Below are positions 46,823 through 56,737 of a DNA stretch of 62,656 nucleotides, piece by piece; positions within the stretch are counted from its first letter, which is position 1; every line of letters begins with the position of its first letter. The stretch is from contig SAAL01000005.1 in the NCBI GenBank assembly GCA_009929445.1, forward strand, positions 1 to 62,656. The letters run 5' to 3'. Both the position numbers and the translations under genes were made by a program. The DNA comes from Bacteroidia bacterium. Lineage in GTDB: Bacteria; Bacteroidota; Bacteroidia; Bacteroidales; Paludibacteraceae. A model generated the notes under the pieces. That model saw only the letters and a list, made by a program, of their open reading frames with translations, was not told the DNA's origin and did no database searches.

Positions 46823-47917
46823 TTACTTATTAGCGAGATTTGTATTTTTCTTATTTTTATCGACCAGAGTCCAGAGGATTTTGGTAAGCAGGCTGCAGAT
46901 TATCAAAACCACTAAAGCAAGTACGCCATTGGAAAGATTTCTTCCTAACACAGCAAGAATTATAAATACTGCAGAAATGCCCATAAGTATAAATGTAACC
47001 TGCCTGTGCTTCAATCCCAGGCTCAACATCAAATGATGTACGTGATTACGGTCGGCTCTGAAGGGTGAGTAACCTTTTTTAATTCTGGTAATCATTACCC
47101 TTATGGTATCAAAAAGTGGGACAATGAGTACCGTAAAAGCCACAGCAGGTGCGGCAGACATCTGGTACTTTTCAGGCAAATCTCCGGAGGCGTTTATTTC
47201 ACAAAATGAAAAAATAAACACATTGAAAATGTATCCAAGTAAAAGCGAACCGGAATCGCCCATAAAAATTTTATTCTTATCAGAAAACACATTGTAGTAA
47301 AAGAACACAATCAAAGAGCCGGTCATTGCAAAAGCGGTGATAGATAAATCGGGATGACCGATGAGCTGGAAATAGACAGCAAAGAAAAGCGAGTATAAGA
47401 TTCCAAGTCCCGAAGCCAAACCGTCAATTCCATCAATCAGATTCAGGGCATTGACAATGACAATGAATACGAAAAATGACAAAAAATAGCTGAAGATCAG
47501 CGGAATTTCATAAATACCCAGAAAACCATGCAGATTTGAAAGTCTGATATCGGCTATTACAATGAGAAAAAATGCGGCCAACAGTTCACCGAAAAGCTTT
47601 GAAGATACTTTGATATTGATTAAATCATCGATAAAACCCACAATCAGAATAATAAATAGTCCTAAAAGTGTAAACTGAACCGAATAAAACACCTCAAAAG
47701 AAAACAGAAAAACAGTGATCAGAAATGATACAAAGATATTAACACCCCCTACATTCGGAATTTCCCCCGAGTGAGAAGTCCTTTTATTCGGACTTACCAC
47801 AAAATTGTAGTTCTTGGCTATCCGGATCACTACGGGCATAAAAAAATAGCCGATAGCAAATGATACCAGAACAACTAGAAAAGGAAATTTGTGTATATAA
47901 GGAATGATTTTATCCAT
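46823..47917 (-). CDS. WecA/MraY-family polyprenyl-phosphate sugar-1-phosphate transferase
   Basis: Integral membrane enzyme that starts a lipid-linked glycan by moving a HexNAc-1-phosphate to undecaprenyl phosphate. The 364 residues have about ten to eleven membrane segments. Family motifs: GFIDDLINI (Mg-binding Asp pair), NALNLIDGIDGLASG, GDSGSLLLGYI and the C-terminal His loop ADRNHVHHLMLSLG, which is WecA-like rather than MraY-like. Its ATG shares one base with the stop codon of the CapD-like gene, so the two are coupled. Confidence 0.92.
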   Translation of the reverse strand: MDKIIPYIHKFPFLVVLVSFAIGYFFMPVVIRIAKNYNFVVSPNKRTSHSGEIPNVGGVNIFVSFLITVFLFSFEVFYSVQFTLLGLFIILIVGFIDDLINIKVSSKLFGELLAAFFLIVIADIRLSNLHGFLGIYEIPLIFSYFLSFFVFIVIVNALNLIDGIDGLASGLGILYSLFFAVYFQLIGHPDLSITAFAMTGSLIVFFYYNVFSDKNKIFMGDSGSLLLGYIFNVFIFSFCEINASGDLPEKYQMSAAPAVAFTVLIVPLFDTIRVMITRIKKGYSPFRADRNHVHHLMLSLGLKHRQVTFILMGISAVFIILAVLGRNLSNGVLALVVLIICSLLTKILWTLVDKNKKNTNLANK

Positions 47918-48960
47918 CAGTTTTGCATTTTTTCAATATCGAGTTTCTCGTACTGAGAATTGTTGCTGACAAACTCGGGTACAATCGATTTCATCTGCGA
48001 TACGGTAAGGTAGTTTTTACCCCGATAGCTGTAGTTTATCAATTCATCAATTTTAACTGAAACTTCATCGTAATCATACTCACGCACAGTTGCCACCATT
48101 ATTTTCGGATGGTGAGTCTCTTTGGTAATCTCTTTTTTATTCAGGAGTTCTTCATACAGTTTTTCACCAGGTCGTAATCCGGTGAAAACAATCGGGATAT
48201 CAACTTCGGGTTTAAATCCGGCCAGCATAATCATCTTTTTAGCCAGATTCAGGATCTTCACCGGTTCGCCCATATCAAATATAAATATTTCGCCACCATT
48301 GCCTGCTGTTCCGGCTTCGAGCACCAGAAGGCATGCTTCAGGAATTGTCATAAAATAGCGGATAATCTCGGGATGTGTAACCGTAACGGGACCTCCGTTT
48401 TCGATCTGACGCTTGAAATAAGGTATTACAGAACCGTTGGAACCCAGCACGTTGCCAAATCGTGTAGTGATAAATTTGGTAGTGTTTTCATTTTCCGAAA
48501 ACATTTTTTTATTTAGCGACTGAACGTAAATCTCAGCAATTCTTTTTGACGCTCCCATTACGTTGGTGGGATTCACGGCTTTATCAGTCGATACCATTAC
48601 AAACCTGGAAACATTGTATTTTACTGCCAGATCAGCCATATTTTTTGTTCCCATTACATTTGTCTGAATACATTCAGTGGGATTATCTTCCATTAAAGGT
48701 ACATGTTTATAGGCTGCAGCATGAAAAACAATGTCCGGCCGGTAAGTATCCATCATCAGTTTCATTCGTTCATTGTTCCTCACATCTCCGAGAAAAGCGC
48801 TGAAATTCTGATTCGGATATTTTTCTTTCAATTTCAGAATAATTTCGTGCATGGGCGTTTCGGCCTGATCCATTACTACGATAAGTTTTGGACTGAAAGC
48901 GATGCTTTGTTTCACAATTTCGCTGCCAATTGAGCCGGCTGCACCGGTGATGAGCACCAC
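47917..48960 (-). CDS. CapD/WbpM-like nucleotide-sugar dehydratase, C-terminal catalytic part (frameshifted gene)
   Basis: The 347 residues, opening with a GTG, hold the catalytic SDR domain: TGAAGSIGSEIVKQS (NAD-binding), FHAAAYKHVPLMEDNP and TRFGNVLGSNGSVIP. Such enzymes act as UDP-GlcNAc 4,6-dehydratases or epimerases. The preceding membrane and nucleotide-binding domains are in another frame (48770-49867), and the protein joins smoothly if one A is removed from the A runs at 48961-48971 (ELKNK to VVLITGAAG). So this is the second half of one gene, not a separate enzyme. A separate GTG start giving an active soluble half cannot be ruled out. Confidence 0.88.
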   Translation of the reverse strand: MVLITGAAGSIGSEIVKQSIAFSPKLIVVMDQAETPMHEIILKLKEKYPNQNFSAFLGDVRNNERMKLMMDTYRPDIVFHAAAYKHVPLMEDNPTECIQTNVMGTKNMADLAVKYNVSRFVMVSTDKAVNPTNVMGASKRIAEIYVQSLNKKMFSENENTTKFITTRFGNVLGSNGSVIPYFKRQIENGGPVTVTHPEIIRYFMTIPEACLLVLEAGTAGNGGEIFIFDMGEPVKILNLAKKMIMLAGFKPEVDIPIVFTGLRPGEKLYEELLNKKEITKETHHPKIMVATVREYDYDEVSVKIDELINYSYRGKNYLTVSQMKSIVPEFVSNNSQYEKLDIEKMQN

Positions 48961-49867
48961 TTTTGTTTTTTAATTCTTTCGAAATATTTTCAGTAGAAAT
49001 TTTGATTTGAGGCCTTTCGAGCAAATCTTCGATCTGAATCGATTTAATCTGACGTTGTGAAAGTGTTTCGCCTTCCCAAACACTCATAGAGGGGACAGTA
49101 AGAACCGCCAGCCCATGGTTAATAAATATATCCAGGTCAGTTTGAGGATTAATTTCTTCCATTTTCAGCGGTGATACAATCACAGCACGCGCTTTTCTGA
49201 CTATTTTCTTTACCGATTCTTCAGTGAGTTCATACACTTTCACACCCATCAACATTTTTGAAGTCACTTCCTTGTCTGTATCAATAAATCCCACGAGCTT
49301 GTATTTGATTCTTTCGTTGCTTCTGAGCATTTTAGCTATTGAGGTTCCAGCCGATTTTGTCCCAAATATCATTACCGGAGTAGTATTGCCCACGTTTGAT
49401 GAAATAGTATCATGTACTGTTTTCACAATCAAACGCATCAAAAATAAAAGGAAAAAAGCGGTAACAGCGTAAAAAAGTATCGAAAGATAGTAGAATAATT
49501 GACGACCGAAACCGTATTCACCGATTAAATTAAAAACTATAAGCACACCAGCGGCTGAAAATACTGCAAACAATAATTTAATTGCATCGACGAAGCCGGA
49601 ATATCTCAGAATGCCTGCGTAAGTGTGAAAAAGCCAAAAGAAAAAGAGCTGAACCGATACAACAAGAATCAATTCAAGCCCCAAAGGCAATTGAGTTGTA
49701 TTTGAAATGATTGAAAGTTTTGATGCAATGAAATCGGAAAACGAGTATGAAATGATAGAAGCTGCCACATCAACAGCCAACACCACCCATCTGGGAAGGT
49801 ACTTAAATGAAATTAGATGTGAAAAAATATCCGATTTGAATAATGAGTGAGATCCATTTTTTTCCAT
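48770..49867 (-). CDS. CapD/WbpM-like dehydratase, N-terminal membrane part (frameshifted gene)
   Basis: True coding runs from 49867 to about 48966: four or five membrane segments (residues 25-150) then a Rossmann domain (TPVMIFGTKSAGTSIAKML) and the linker IKSIQIEDLLERPQIKIST typical of PglF/WbpM/CapD. After ISKELKNK the frame runs into nonsense (SGAHHRCSRLNWQRN...) for about 60 codons, while the expected sequence continues in the plus-one frame from 48960. Upstream there is no other operon gene; the WecA-like, ABC-F and methyltransferase genes follow. Confidence 0.85.
   Translation of the reverse strand: MEKNGSHSLFKSDIFSHLISFKYLPRWVVLAVDVAASIISYSFSDFIASKLSIISNTTQLPLGLELILVVSVQLFFFWLFHTYAGILRYSGFVDAIKLLFAVFSAAGVLIVFNLIGEYGFGRQLFYYLSILFYAVTAFFLLFLMRLIVKTVHDTISSNVGNTTPVMIFGTKSAGTSIAKMLRSNERIKYKLVGFIDTDKEVTSKMLMGVKVYELTEESVKKIVRKARAVIVSPLKMEEINPQTDLDIFINHGLAVLTVPSMSVWEGETLSQRQIKSIQIEDLLERPQIKISTENISKELKNKSGAHHRCSRLNWQRNCETKHRFQSKTYRSNGSGRNAHARNYSEIERKISESEFQRFSRRCEEQ
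48961..48971 (-). other. Frameshift site in capD-like gene
   Basis: On the minus strand the sequence is A6-C-A4-GTGGTG. Reading through needs one base fewer (plus-one shift). Both A runs are plausible sites of a one-base insertion in the organism or of a sequencing error. Confidence 0.8.
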
Positions 49868-49967
49868 GATGATTTTCTCAAATTTTTATAAACAAAGTAG
49901 ATAATTAATTTTTCAGGTAATTGTTATTTGCTATTTTTCAGTGTAGTACGTTTAGGCTGCAAAAAGT

Positions 49968-49992
49968 GGAAAAAGGAAGGTCTCTACCTTCC
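49968..49992 (-). terminator. Terminator of yebC
   Basis: On the minus strand, stem GGAAGGT / ACCTTCC with a 4-base loop, then TTTTT. Confidence 0.82.
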
Positions 49993-50024
49993 CATCCTTT
50001 TTTTAAAAAAAACATAGAAAATTT

Positions 50025-50744
50025 TTAATCCTCAAGCTGCATGTTGTGAAACACATTCTGAACATCTTCATCGTCTTCGATTTTTTCGAGGAGTTTGTTT
50101 ACTGATGCCCGTTGTTCTTCGGTCAGAGATTTCACGTCGTTGGGGAATCGTTCGAATTCGGCGCTGTGAATCTCAAAACCATTTTCTTCCAGGTATTTCT
50201 GAATAGTGGAATACGATGCAAACTCACCATAAATGATTATTTCGTCTTCATCCTCTTCTATCTCGTTGGCTCCGTAATCAATGAGTTCGAGTTCCAGTTC
50301 GTCAGTCGCTAAATTCTCTTTTTTGGCTACATGAAACACACAATTGTGGTCAAACATGAAGAGTACAGAACCCGAAGTTCCAAGTGAACCACCGTGTTTG
50401 TTGAAATAACTGCGGATGTTTCCTACGGTTCTGGTCGGATTGTCAGTTGCCGTTTCCACCACTACAGCTATTCCGTGAGGTCCATAGCCTTCATATACCA
50501 TTTCCTTGTAGTCCGATTCCTCGCGCGAAGATGCCTTTTTAATAGCCCTTTCCACATTTTCTTTGGGCATATTTTCCTTTTTGGCTTGCTGAATGAGCAC
50601 CCGTAAGCGCGGATTGGTATCAGCTTCTGGTCCGCCTTCGCGAACAGCAATGGTGATTTGTTTTCCCAGTTTGGTAAAAACACGGGCCATGTTGCCCCAT
50701 CGTTTCATTTTTGTGGCTTTTCTGTATTCAAATGCTCTTCCCAT
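50025..50744 (-). CDS. YebC/PmpR-family DNA-binding or translation-associated protein
   Basis: The 239 residues begin MGRAFEYRKATKMKRWGNMARVFTK, the usual family N-terminus, and contain the characteristic NIRSYFNKHGGSLGTSGSV and an acidic C-terminus. The family was described as transcriptional regulators; recent work links some members to ribosome function at proline-rich stretches. No neighbour clarifies its role. A TAATTTTG -7 box lies at 50904-50911, giving a leader of about 150 bases. Confidence 0.93.
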   Translation of the reverse strand: MGRAFEYRKATKMKRWGNMARVFTKLGKQITIAVREGGPEADTNPRLRVLIQQAKKENMPKENVERAIKKASSREESDYKEMVYEGYGPHGIAVVVETATDNPTRTVGNIRSYFNKHGGSLGTSGSVLFMFDHNCVFHVAKKENLATDELELELIDYGANEIEEDEDEIIIYGEFASYSTIQKYLEENGFEIHSAEFERFPNDVKSLTEEQRASVNKLLEKIEDDEDVQNVFHNMQLED

Positions 50745-50961
50745 AAATTGTTTGAGTTATTTCTTTTTTATTCGGTAAAAAAAGAATTTCCACATTGAAA
50801 TTCATCCTTTTTCACCCCACAGTTGTTTTAATTTTAGTCATCAGAAAGTCATTTTTTGTTTTTTGAAAAGTGACTTTTTGAAGGTTTTGCAATTTTCAGT
50901 TTGCAAAATTAGGAAAATAGCCCGAAAAATCCATAAGTTTTTGAATGAATTTCTTCAATCC

Positions 50962-50992
50962 TTTGTAAATTAAAAAATTATTCGTAATTTTG
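50962..50992 (+). promoter_or_regulatory. Promoter of rimP-nusA-infB
   Basis: TTTG at 50962-50965 and TAATTTTG at 50985-50992, separated by exactly 19 bases. Transcription should start near 50998. Confidence 0.82.
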
Positions 50993-51013
50993 CACCGAAA
51001 TAGAAAAACGTGA

Positions 51014-51040
51014 GGGGGGACATACAGTCCCCTTCTTTGT
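51014..51040 (+). promoter_or_regulatory. GC-rich leader hairpin before rimP
   Basis: GGGGAC / GTCCCC with a 5-base loop, extendable by G-U pairs, followed by TTCTTTGTTG. It begins about 15 bases after the predicted transcript start and 44 bases before rimP, so it might attenuate the operon; the T-tract is weak. Confidence 0.55.
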
Positions 51041-51057
51041 TGTAAAAAAACCAATCA

Positions 51058-51525
51058 ATGATTTCAAAAGACACTGTAAAACAGATAGTTGAGTCATACA
51101 TTACTGCCAAAGGGTACTATCTGGTAGATATAAATGTCACAAAAGACAATCATATTTCAGTAGAAATAGATCACTTTGAGGGAGTCTCAATTGATTTTTG
51201 TGTAGAACTTACCCGGGAAATCGAATCCGGAATTGACAGAGAAACAGAAGATTACGAGCTTCAGGTTTCTTCAGCAGGGCTTACAGAGCCTTTCAAGGTA
51301 CTGAAGCAATACCAGAAAAACACAGGGAACGAAGTAGAAGTGCTCACCAAAGAGGGCAAAAAAATCACGGGCGTTCTTACAGCTGCAAATGCAGAAAAAA
51401 TTACACTTCAGATTGAAAAGCAAATCAAACCCGAAGGAGCAAAACGAAAAATCACTCTCTGCGAAGACTTGGAAATACCTTACGAAAATATTAAAACAAC
51501 AAAATACATTATCAGATTCAAATAA
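51058..51525 (+). CDS. rimP: Ribosome maturation factor RimP
   Basis: Needed for 30S subunit maturation. The 155 residues show the RimP N-terminal domain (YLVDINVTKDNHISVEIDH, then a Cys/Asp-rich segment IDFCVELTREIESGID), the core YELQVSSAGLTEPFK and the C-terminal Sm-like domain ending YENIKTTKYIIRF. First gene of the classical rimP-nusA-infB operon; nusA starts 3 bases after its stop. Confidence 0.95.
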   Translation: MISKDTVKQIVESYITAKGYYLVDINVTKDNHISVEIDHFEGVSIDFCVELTREIESGIDRETEDYELQVSSAGLTEPFKVLKQYQKNTGNEVEVLTKEGKKITGVLTAANAEKITLQIEKQIKPEGAKRKITLCEDLEIPYENIKTTKYIIRFK

Positions 51526-51527
51526 TC

Positions 51528-52781
51528 ATGGCTAAAAAAGAGCATATCAATTTAATTGATACATTTTCTGAATTCAAAGAGTTGAAAAGTATTGACAGAA
51601 GTACTTTAATCAGCGTAATGGAAGAATCGTTCCGGAATGTAATTTCTAAAACATACGGAAGCGACGAAAATTTTGACGTCATTATAAATCCTGACAAAGG
51701 CGACTTTGAAATTTACCGGAATCGTACTGTTGTTCCCGACGATGAACTGGAAAATGAAAATGTGGAAATTTCACTTTCTGAAGCTCAAAAAATAGATATC
51801 GATTACGAAATAGGCGAAGAAGTAACTGATACAGTTGACTTTACTGCTTTCGGACGTCGTGCAATACTTACACTCCGCCAGACCCTTTCGTCCAAAATCC
51901 TTGAGCTTCAAAAAGATAGTCTGTACACCAAATACAGCGAAAAAATAGGTGAAATAGTCAGTGCAGAACTCTATCAGATCTGGAAAAAAGAGATGTTGCT
52001 GATGGATGAAGACGGAAACGAACTGTATCTGCCCAAATCAGAGCAAATACCCTCCGATTTCTACCGCAAGGGTGAAACCGTCCGTGCCGTTGTAGCTATC
52101 GTAGAAAACAAAAACAACAATCCAAAAATCATACTCTCACGCACTTCACCCGTATTCCTTCAACGACTGTTCGAACTTGAAGTTCCTGAAATACATGACG
52201 GATTGATTACCATTAAGAAAATTGCCCGTATTCCGGGTGAAAGAGCCAAAGTAGCCGTAGAATCATACGACGACCGAATTGATCCGGTAGGTGCCTGCGT
52301 AGGTGTAAAAGGTGCACGAATTCATGGCATCGTACGCGAACTGCGCAACGAAAATATTGACGTAATCAATTACACCAACAACACTAATTTATTCATTTCA
52401 CGCGCACTCAGCCCTGCCAAAATCACTTCAATCCGGCTCAACGAAGCCGAAAAGAAAGCCGAAGTATATCTGAAACCCGATGAAGTTTCGCAGGCAATAG
52501 GTAAAGGCGGTCTGAACATCAAACTCGCCAGTATGCTCACCGGATACACACTCGACGTATTCAGAGATATTGACGAAACTGAAAACGAAGAAGATATCTA
52601 TCTGGACGAATTCTCCGACGAAATAGATCAATGGATTATTGACACGCTGAAATCCATCGGATGCGACACGGCAAAAAGTGTTCTGGCTATTCCGCGTGAA
52701 GATTTAATACGTCGTACAGATTTTGAGGAAGAAACCATTGACGAAGTACTGGATATTCTGAAATCCGAATTTGAAGAGTAA
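51528..52781 (+). CDS. nusA: Transcription termination/antitermination factor NusA
   Basis: RNA-polymerase-binding factor. The 417 residues have the N-terminal polymerase-binding domain, an S1 domain (about 135-205), two KH domains (GACVGVKGARIHGIVRELRN and AIGKGGLNIKLASMLTGY), and a short helix-hairpin-like C-terminus (GCDTAKSVLAIPREDLIRRT), without the two acidic repeats of E. coli NusA, as is usual in Bacteroidota. Confidence 0.96.
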   Translation: MAKKEHINLIDTFSEFKELKSIDRSTLISVMEESFRNVISKTYGSDENFDVIINPDKGDFEIYRNRTVVPDDELENENVEISLSEAQKIDIDYEIGEEVTDTVDFTAFGRRAILTLRQTLSSKILELQKDSLYTKYSEKIGEIVSAELYQIWKKEMLLMDEDGNELYLPKSEQIPSDFYRKGETVRAVVAIVENKNNNPKIILSRTSPVFLQRLFELEVPEIHDGLITIKKIARIPGERAKVAVESYDDRIDPVGACVGVKGARIHGIVRELRNENIDVINYTNNTNLFISRALSPAKITSIRLNEAEKKAEVYLKPDEVSQAIGKGGLNIKLASMLTGYTLDVFRDIDETENEEDIYLDEFSDEIDQWIIDTLKSIGCDTAKSVLAIPREDLIRRTDFEEETIDEVLDILKSEFEE

Positions 52782-52912
52782 CCGGAAATAATCATTGCTT
52801 GTAGTATTCGTGAATATTTCAGGCTGAAAAACATTAAAAATAATTGATCAGGCGGTTAATTACCCGAAGAACAATTCAGATCAGAAAAAAACGTAACCCG
52901 TAAACAAACAAT

Positions 52913-55834
52913 ATGTCTATCAGATTAAGCAAAGCTATCAAGGATTTGAACGTGGGATTATCTACTGCAGTAGATTTTCTTGCTAAAAAAGGACACAAAG
53001 TACCTTCCGATATTAATTTCAAAATTTCTGACGAAGAATATCTGCTGCTTGCAAAAGAATTCAACAAAGATATGGCGCTGAAATTAGAGTCGGAACGACT
53101 GAGCCTGGAACGTCAATCCAAGGAAAAAGCCGAAACAGTAGCTATCGAAGGTTATCAGAAAAAACAACCCGAGAAAAAGGAAGAAGTAATAAAAGTAACT
53201 CTTTCAAGTGACCTGCGTCCTCAAATCAAAGAAGTAGGACATATTGATCTTGATAAAAAGCCAAAAACAGCTCCAAAACCCGAAGAAAAACCAATTGTAA
53301 AAGAGCCCGAAAAACCCGTTGCGAAAGTTGCAGAGACGAAAACTGAACCAAAACAGGAAAAAACCCCGAAATCCGAAATCAAACCAGAAGAAAAGACTGA
53401 AGTAAAAGCGGAAACCGGTACAAAACCTGCAAAGGAAATAAAGCAGGAAACGAAACCTGAAAAAACTGAAGAATTCAAACCAAAACCCGAGTTAACCGAA
53501 ACGGAGATAAAAGTACAACCGGAACCTGAAAAAGTAGCTGTAAAGGACACCAAACCGCAAGAAACCGCTGAACCGGAAGACAAGCAGAATGAAGACGAAG
53601 TTTACAGAATTGGAAAACCAAAACTTACAAACTCACCGGTTGTAGTAGGTTCTATTGATCTGGACAGTCTCAATCAGAGCACAAGACCCAAGTCAAAGAC
53701 CAAAGAGCAGAAACGTAAAGAACGTGAAGAGCGAAATAAGGCTTCAGTTGAAATCAAGACTAAAAAAACTGAACCTGTAAAAGCATCCGACGCAACTGCT
53801 GCAAACAAACAGAGTAAACGCAAAAGAATAAACAAACAACACGTAGACCTGAGCAAACCCGAAAACTTCGACACCGGAAAAAAACCCGCAAAGAAAGAAC
53901 ACTTCAAAAAACCGATTAAAACAGTCGTAAACGAAGAGGATGTTCAGAAACAGATTAAGGAAACTCTCGCCAGACTTTCGCAGGCTAACAACAAACGGGG
54001 AAAAGGAGCCAAATATCGTCGCGATAAACGCGAAAGCATAAGCGCCAAACTTCATGAACAGGAAGCACTGGAGCGAAGCGAAGAAAAATTGCTGAAACTC
54101 ACCGAATTTGTTACCGTAAGCGAACTGGCTACCATGATGAACGTATCGGTGAACGAAGTGATAGGTACCTGTATGGCCATAGGCATGATGGTATCCATCA
54201 ATCAGCGCCTGGATGCCGAAACCATTAACATCGTAGCAGATGAATTCGGATTCAAAACAGAATATGTGAGTCATGATGTGGTTGAAGCCCTTGCTGAAGA
54301 AGAAGACAACGAAGAAGATCTGGTTTCACGCGCCCCGATTGTGACAGTCATGGGTCACGTTGACCACGGTAAGACTTCACTGCTCGACTATATACGTAAA
54401 ACAAACGTGATAGCCGGTGAAGCCGGAGGAATCACACAACACATTGGTGCATATAATGTTAAACTGGACAACGGACAGCGAATCACATTCCTTGACACAC
54501 CCGGTCACGAGGCATTTACCGCCATGCGTGCACGTGGTGCCAAAGTTACCGATATGGCAATCATCATTGTAGCAGCCGACGATAACGTGATGCCTCAAAC
54601 CATTGAAGCAATAAACCATGCCTCGGCAGCCAATGTACCGATTATTTTTGCAATCAACAAAATTGACAAACCGGGCGCAAATCCCGAGAAGATAAAAGAA
54701 ACGCTGGCAAATATGAACTACCTGGTAGAAGACTGGGGCGGAAAATATCAGTCACAGGACATATCGGCCAAGCAGGGAATTGGAGTAAGCGAACTGCTCG
54801 AAAAAGTACTCCTCGAAGCCGAGCTGCTCGAACTGAAAGCAAATCCGAAACGACGCGCCATCGGTTCGATCATCGAATCATCGCTTGATAAGGGACGTGG
54901 ATATGTAGCCACAGTACTTGTGGAAAACGGAACTCTACATCAGGGTGATATTGTTTTGGCCGGTATTTATCAGGGCAAAATTAAAGCCATGTTCAATGAA
55001 AGAAATCAGCGCATTGAAGCTGCTAAACCTTCCGAACCGGTTCTTATTCTCGGATTGAACGGAGCACCACAGGCTGGCGATACATTCAATGTGGTAGACA
55101 GCGAACAGGAAGCAAAAGAAATAACCAACAAACGCGAACAACTGCAGCGTGAACAAAGTATCCGCACTAAAAAGCACTTTACGCTCGATGAACTCGGACG
55201 ACGAATAGCACTGGGCGATTTCAAAGAACTGAATATCATTGTAAAAGGCGACGTGGACGGATCAATCGAAGCACTTGCCGATTCATTACTCAAACTTTCC
55301 ACAGAACACATACAGGTTAACGTTATTCACAAAGCTGTGGGTGCTATTTCGGATTCTGATATACTTCTGGCTGCAGCATCCAACGCTATCATCGTCGGAT
55401 TCCAGGTACGTCCTTCTGTTTCTGCCCGTAGAATGGCCGAAAAAGAAGAAATAGATATCCGCCTGTATTCCATCATTTACGATGCAATCGAAGAAATAAA
55501 ATCGGCCATGGAAGGAATGCTTTCGCCCGAAATAAAGAAAGAAGTGACCGCCACCATCGAAGTGCTTGAAGTATTCAAAATTTCAAAAGTAGGTACTGTA
55601 GCGGGTTGTATTGTGCGCGAAGGAAAAGCAAAACGCTCAAACAAACTAAACCTCATCCGCGATGGAATTGTAGTCTTCACCGGTGAACTCGACGCTATCA
55701 AACGTTTCAAGGAAGACGTGAAAGAAGTAGGTGTAAACTTTGAATGTGGTATCAGCATCAAAAATTATCATGACATACGCACTGGCGACATCATCGAAAC
55801 ATTCGAAGAGATTGAAGTCAAACAAACACTTTAA
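52913..55834 (+). CDS. infB: Translation initiation factor IF-2
   Basis: GTPase that places initiator tRNA on the ribosome. The 973 residues contain a long, Lys/Glu/Pro/Thr-rich low-complexity N-terminal region (about 75-370), an IF2_N domain ([20 protein letters not shown]), then the G domain: G1 GHVDHGKT at 481-488, [17 protein letters not shown] and SAK, followed by domains II to IV. It is separated from nusA by 131 bases without an obvious promoter and is followed by a strong terminator. Confidence 0.97.
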   Translation: MSIRLSKAIKDLNVGLSTAVDFLAKKGHKVPSDINFKISDEEYLLLAKEFNKDMALKLESERLSLERQSKEKAETVAIEGYQKKQPEKKEEVIKVTLSSDLRPQIKEVGHIDLDKKPKTAPKPEEKPIVKEPEKPVAKVAETKTEPKQEKTPKSEIKPEEKTEVKAETGTKPAKEIKQETKPEKTEEFKPKPELTETEIKVQPEPEKVAVKDTKPQETAEPEDKQNEDEVYRIGKPKLTNSPVVVGSIDLDSLNQSTRPKSKTKEQKRKEREERNKASVEIKTKKTEPVKASDATAANKQSKRKRINKQHVDLSKPENFDTGKKPAKKEHFKKPIKTVVNEEDVQKQIKETLARLSQANNKRGKGAKYRRDKRESISAKLHEQEALERSEEKLLKLTEFVTVSELATMMNVSVNEVIGTCMAIGMMVSINQRLDAETINIVADEFGFKTEYVSHDVVEALAEEEDNEEDLVSRAPIVTVMGHVDHGKTSLLDYIRKTNVIAGEAGGITQHIGAYNVKLDNGQRITFLDTPGHEAFTAMRARGAKVTDMAIIIVAADDNVMPQTIEAINHASAANVPIIFAINKIDKPGANPEKIKETLANMNYLVEDWGGKYQSQDISAKQGIGVSELLEKVLLEAELLELKANPKRRAIGSIIESSLDKGRGYVATVLVENGTLHQGDIVLAGIYQGKIKAMFNERNQRIEAAKPSEPVLILGLNGAPQAGDTFNVVDSEQEAKEITNKREQLQREQSIRTKKHFTLDELGRRIALGDFKELNIIVKGDVDGSIEALADSLLKLSTEHIQVNVIHKAVGAISDSDILLAAASNAIIVGFQVRPSVSARRMAEKEEIDIRLYSIIYDAIEEIKSAMEGMLSPEIKKEVTATIEVLEVFKISKVGTVAGCIVREGKAKRSNKLNLIRDGIVVFTGELDAIKRFKEDVKEVGVNFECGISIKNYHDIRTGDIIETFEEIEVKQTL

Positions 55835-55891
55835 TACAAAATCTCTTTTCGGCAAATGACCGGAAGATGAAAACCGATCGTCATATTCTTC

Positions 55892-55927
55892 AAATTTCCA
55901 TTTCAGCCGAAATGGAAATTTGCTTTT
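55892..55927 (+). terminator. Terminator of the rimP-nusA-infB operon
   Basis: Perfect 13-bp stem AAATTTCCATTTC / GAAATGGAAATTT with a 4-base loop (AGCC), then GCTTTT. Confidence 0.9.
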
Positions 55928-55992
55928 AAATACAGACCTGATTATACTAAAAAAGCGTTTACGACGTTTTTCAAACAAACAGGAAAGTCAGT

Positions 55993-56679
55993 ATGCTTAT
56001 TAAATCCACCAACATACTTTTCATTGCACTTTTGCTAGTACTCATTTCGGGCAACCGGATGAATGCTCAGGGCAACCTGCCATTTGCCGATGAAAAAAAG
56101 ATACATTACGGATTCTCCCTGGGTATGAATTTCATGGATTTTGCAGTCGTACCGGCATCCACGGCTCATGATGCCAGCGTGACTAACATTATCCCCGGTT
56201 TTTCAGTAGGTGCAATCACCGATTTGCGCCTGACACGTTACCTGAACCTGCGCTTCACTCCTACTCTCATGCTCAGTCAGCGCATTCTGAATTATTCCGA
56301 TTCATCAAGCACCGATTTACTGTCAGTGCCACTCTATCTGCCTCTTTACCTTAAATACAGCTCTGTAAGAACCGGTAATTTCAGGCCCTACCTCCTCGCG
56401 GGCGGAGGACTATGGATTGACTGGGGCAGAAACAAAGAGCGAACTGTACTGCTTAAACCATTCGATGTGCTGATGGAAGCAGGCGTGGGATGCAATATTT
56501 ATTTCTCGTTCTTCAAACTGGCACCCGAACTGAAATTTTCATTCGGTTTCAACAACATGCTGACTCCCCTCGACGAGCGCGACGCAGGTGCGCTGCTCAA
56601 CCCTCAAACCATCAGGCACACCGAATCAATCAGCAAACTCACTACCCGCATGATTACACTCACATTCAATTTTGAATAG
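55993..56679 (+). CDS. porT: PorT-like outer-membrane protein (type IX secretion/gliding-associated)
   Basis: The 228 residues have a signal peptide (IALLLVLISGNRMNAQ) and then an eight-strand-type barrel with FRPYLLAGGGLWIDWG and a final strand RMITLTFNFE. Pattern and size match PorT, a membrane protein needed for type IX secretion in Porphyromonas gingivalis and relatives. If correct, the organism exports proteins with type IX C-terminal signals. No other secretion genes are in the window. Generic outer-membrane barrels look similar, so the assignment is strong but not absolute. Confidence 0.82.
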   Translation: MLIKSTNILFIALLLVLISGNRMNAQGNLPFADEKKIHYGFSLGMNFMDFAVVPASTAHDASVTNIIPGFSVGAITDLRLTRYLNLRFTPTLMLSQRILNYSDSSSTDLLSVPLYLPLYLKYSSVRTGNFRPYLLAGGGLWIDWGRNKERTVLLKPFDVLMEAGVGCNIYFSFFKLAPELKFSFGFNNMLTPLDERDAGALLNPQTIRHTESISKLTTRMITLTFNFE

Positions 56680-56704
56680 ATTTTTTTCTCCGGAATGAAA
56701 TACA

Positions 56705-56712
56705 TAATTTTG
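56705..56712 (+). promoter_or_regulatory. Putative -7 element before the NAD(P)-binding protein gene
   Basis: TAATTTTG, with TTTT rather than TTTG 19 bases upstream. Confidence 0.4.
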
Positions 56713-56737
56713 TTTCAAAAAAAAACTCAGCATTAAA

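Larger units (their letters stand above)
50745..51057. other. Divergent regulatory region between yebC and rimP
   Basis: The 313 bases contain the yebC -7 box (TAATTTTG, minus strand, 50904-50911), an inverted repeat AAGTCA ... TGACTT at about 50852-50879 in the yebC leader, the rimP promoter (50962-50992) and the rimP leader hairpin (51014-51040). No coding sequence is evident. Confidence 0.6.

Noticed and set aside
48966-48973. Classic minus-one slippery heptamer A-AAA-AAC in the capD-like gene
   Set aside because: The heptamer is present in phase, but restoring the reading needs a plus-one shift, so programmed minus-one frameshifting does not explain the break.
53744-54274. Open frame of 176 codons antisense to infB
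   Set aside because: The infB reading is certain; the opposite frame is Cys/Phe/Tyr-rich, a typical shadow of Lys/Glu-rich coding sequence.
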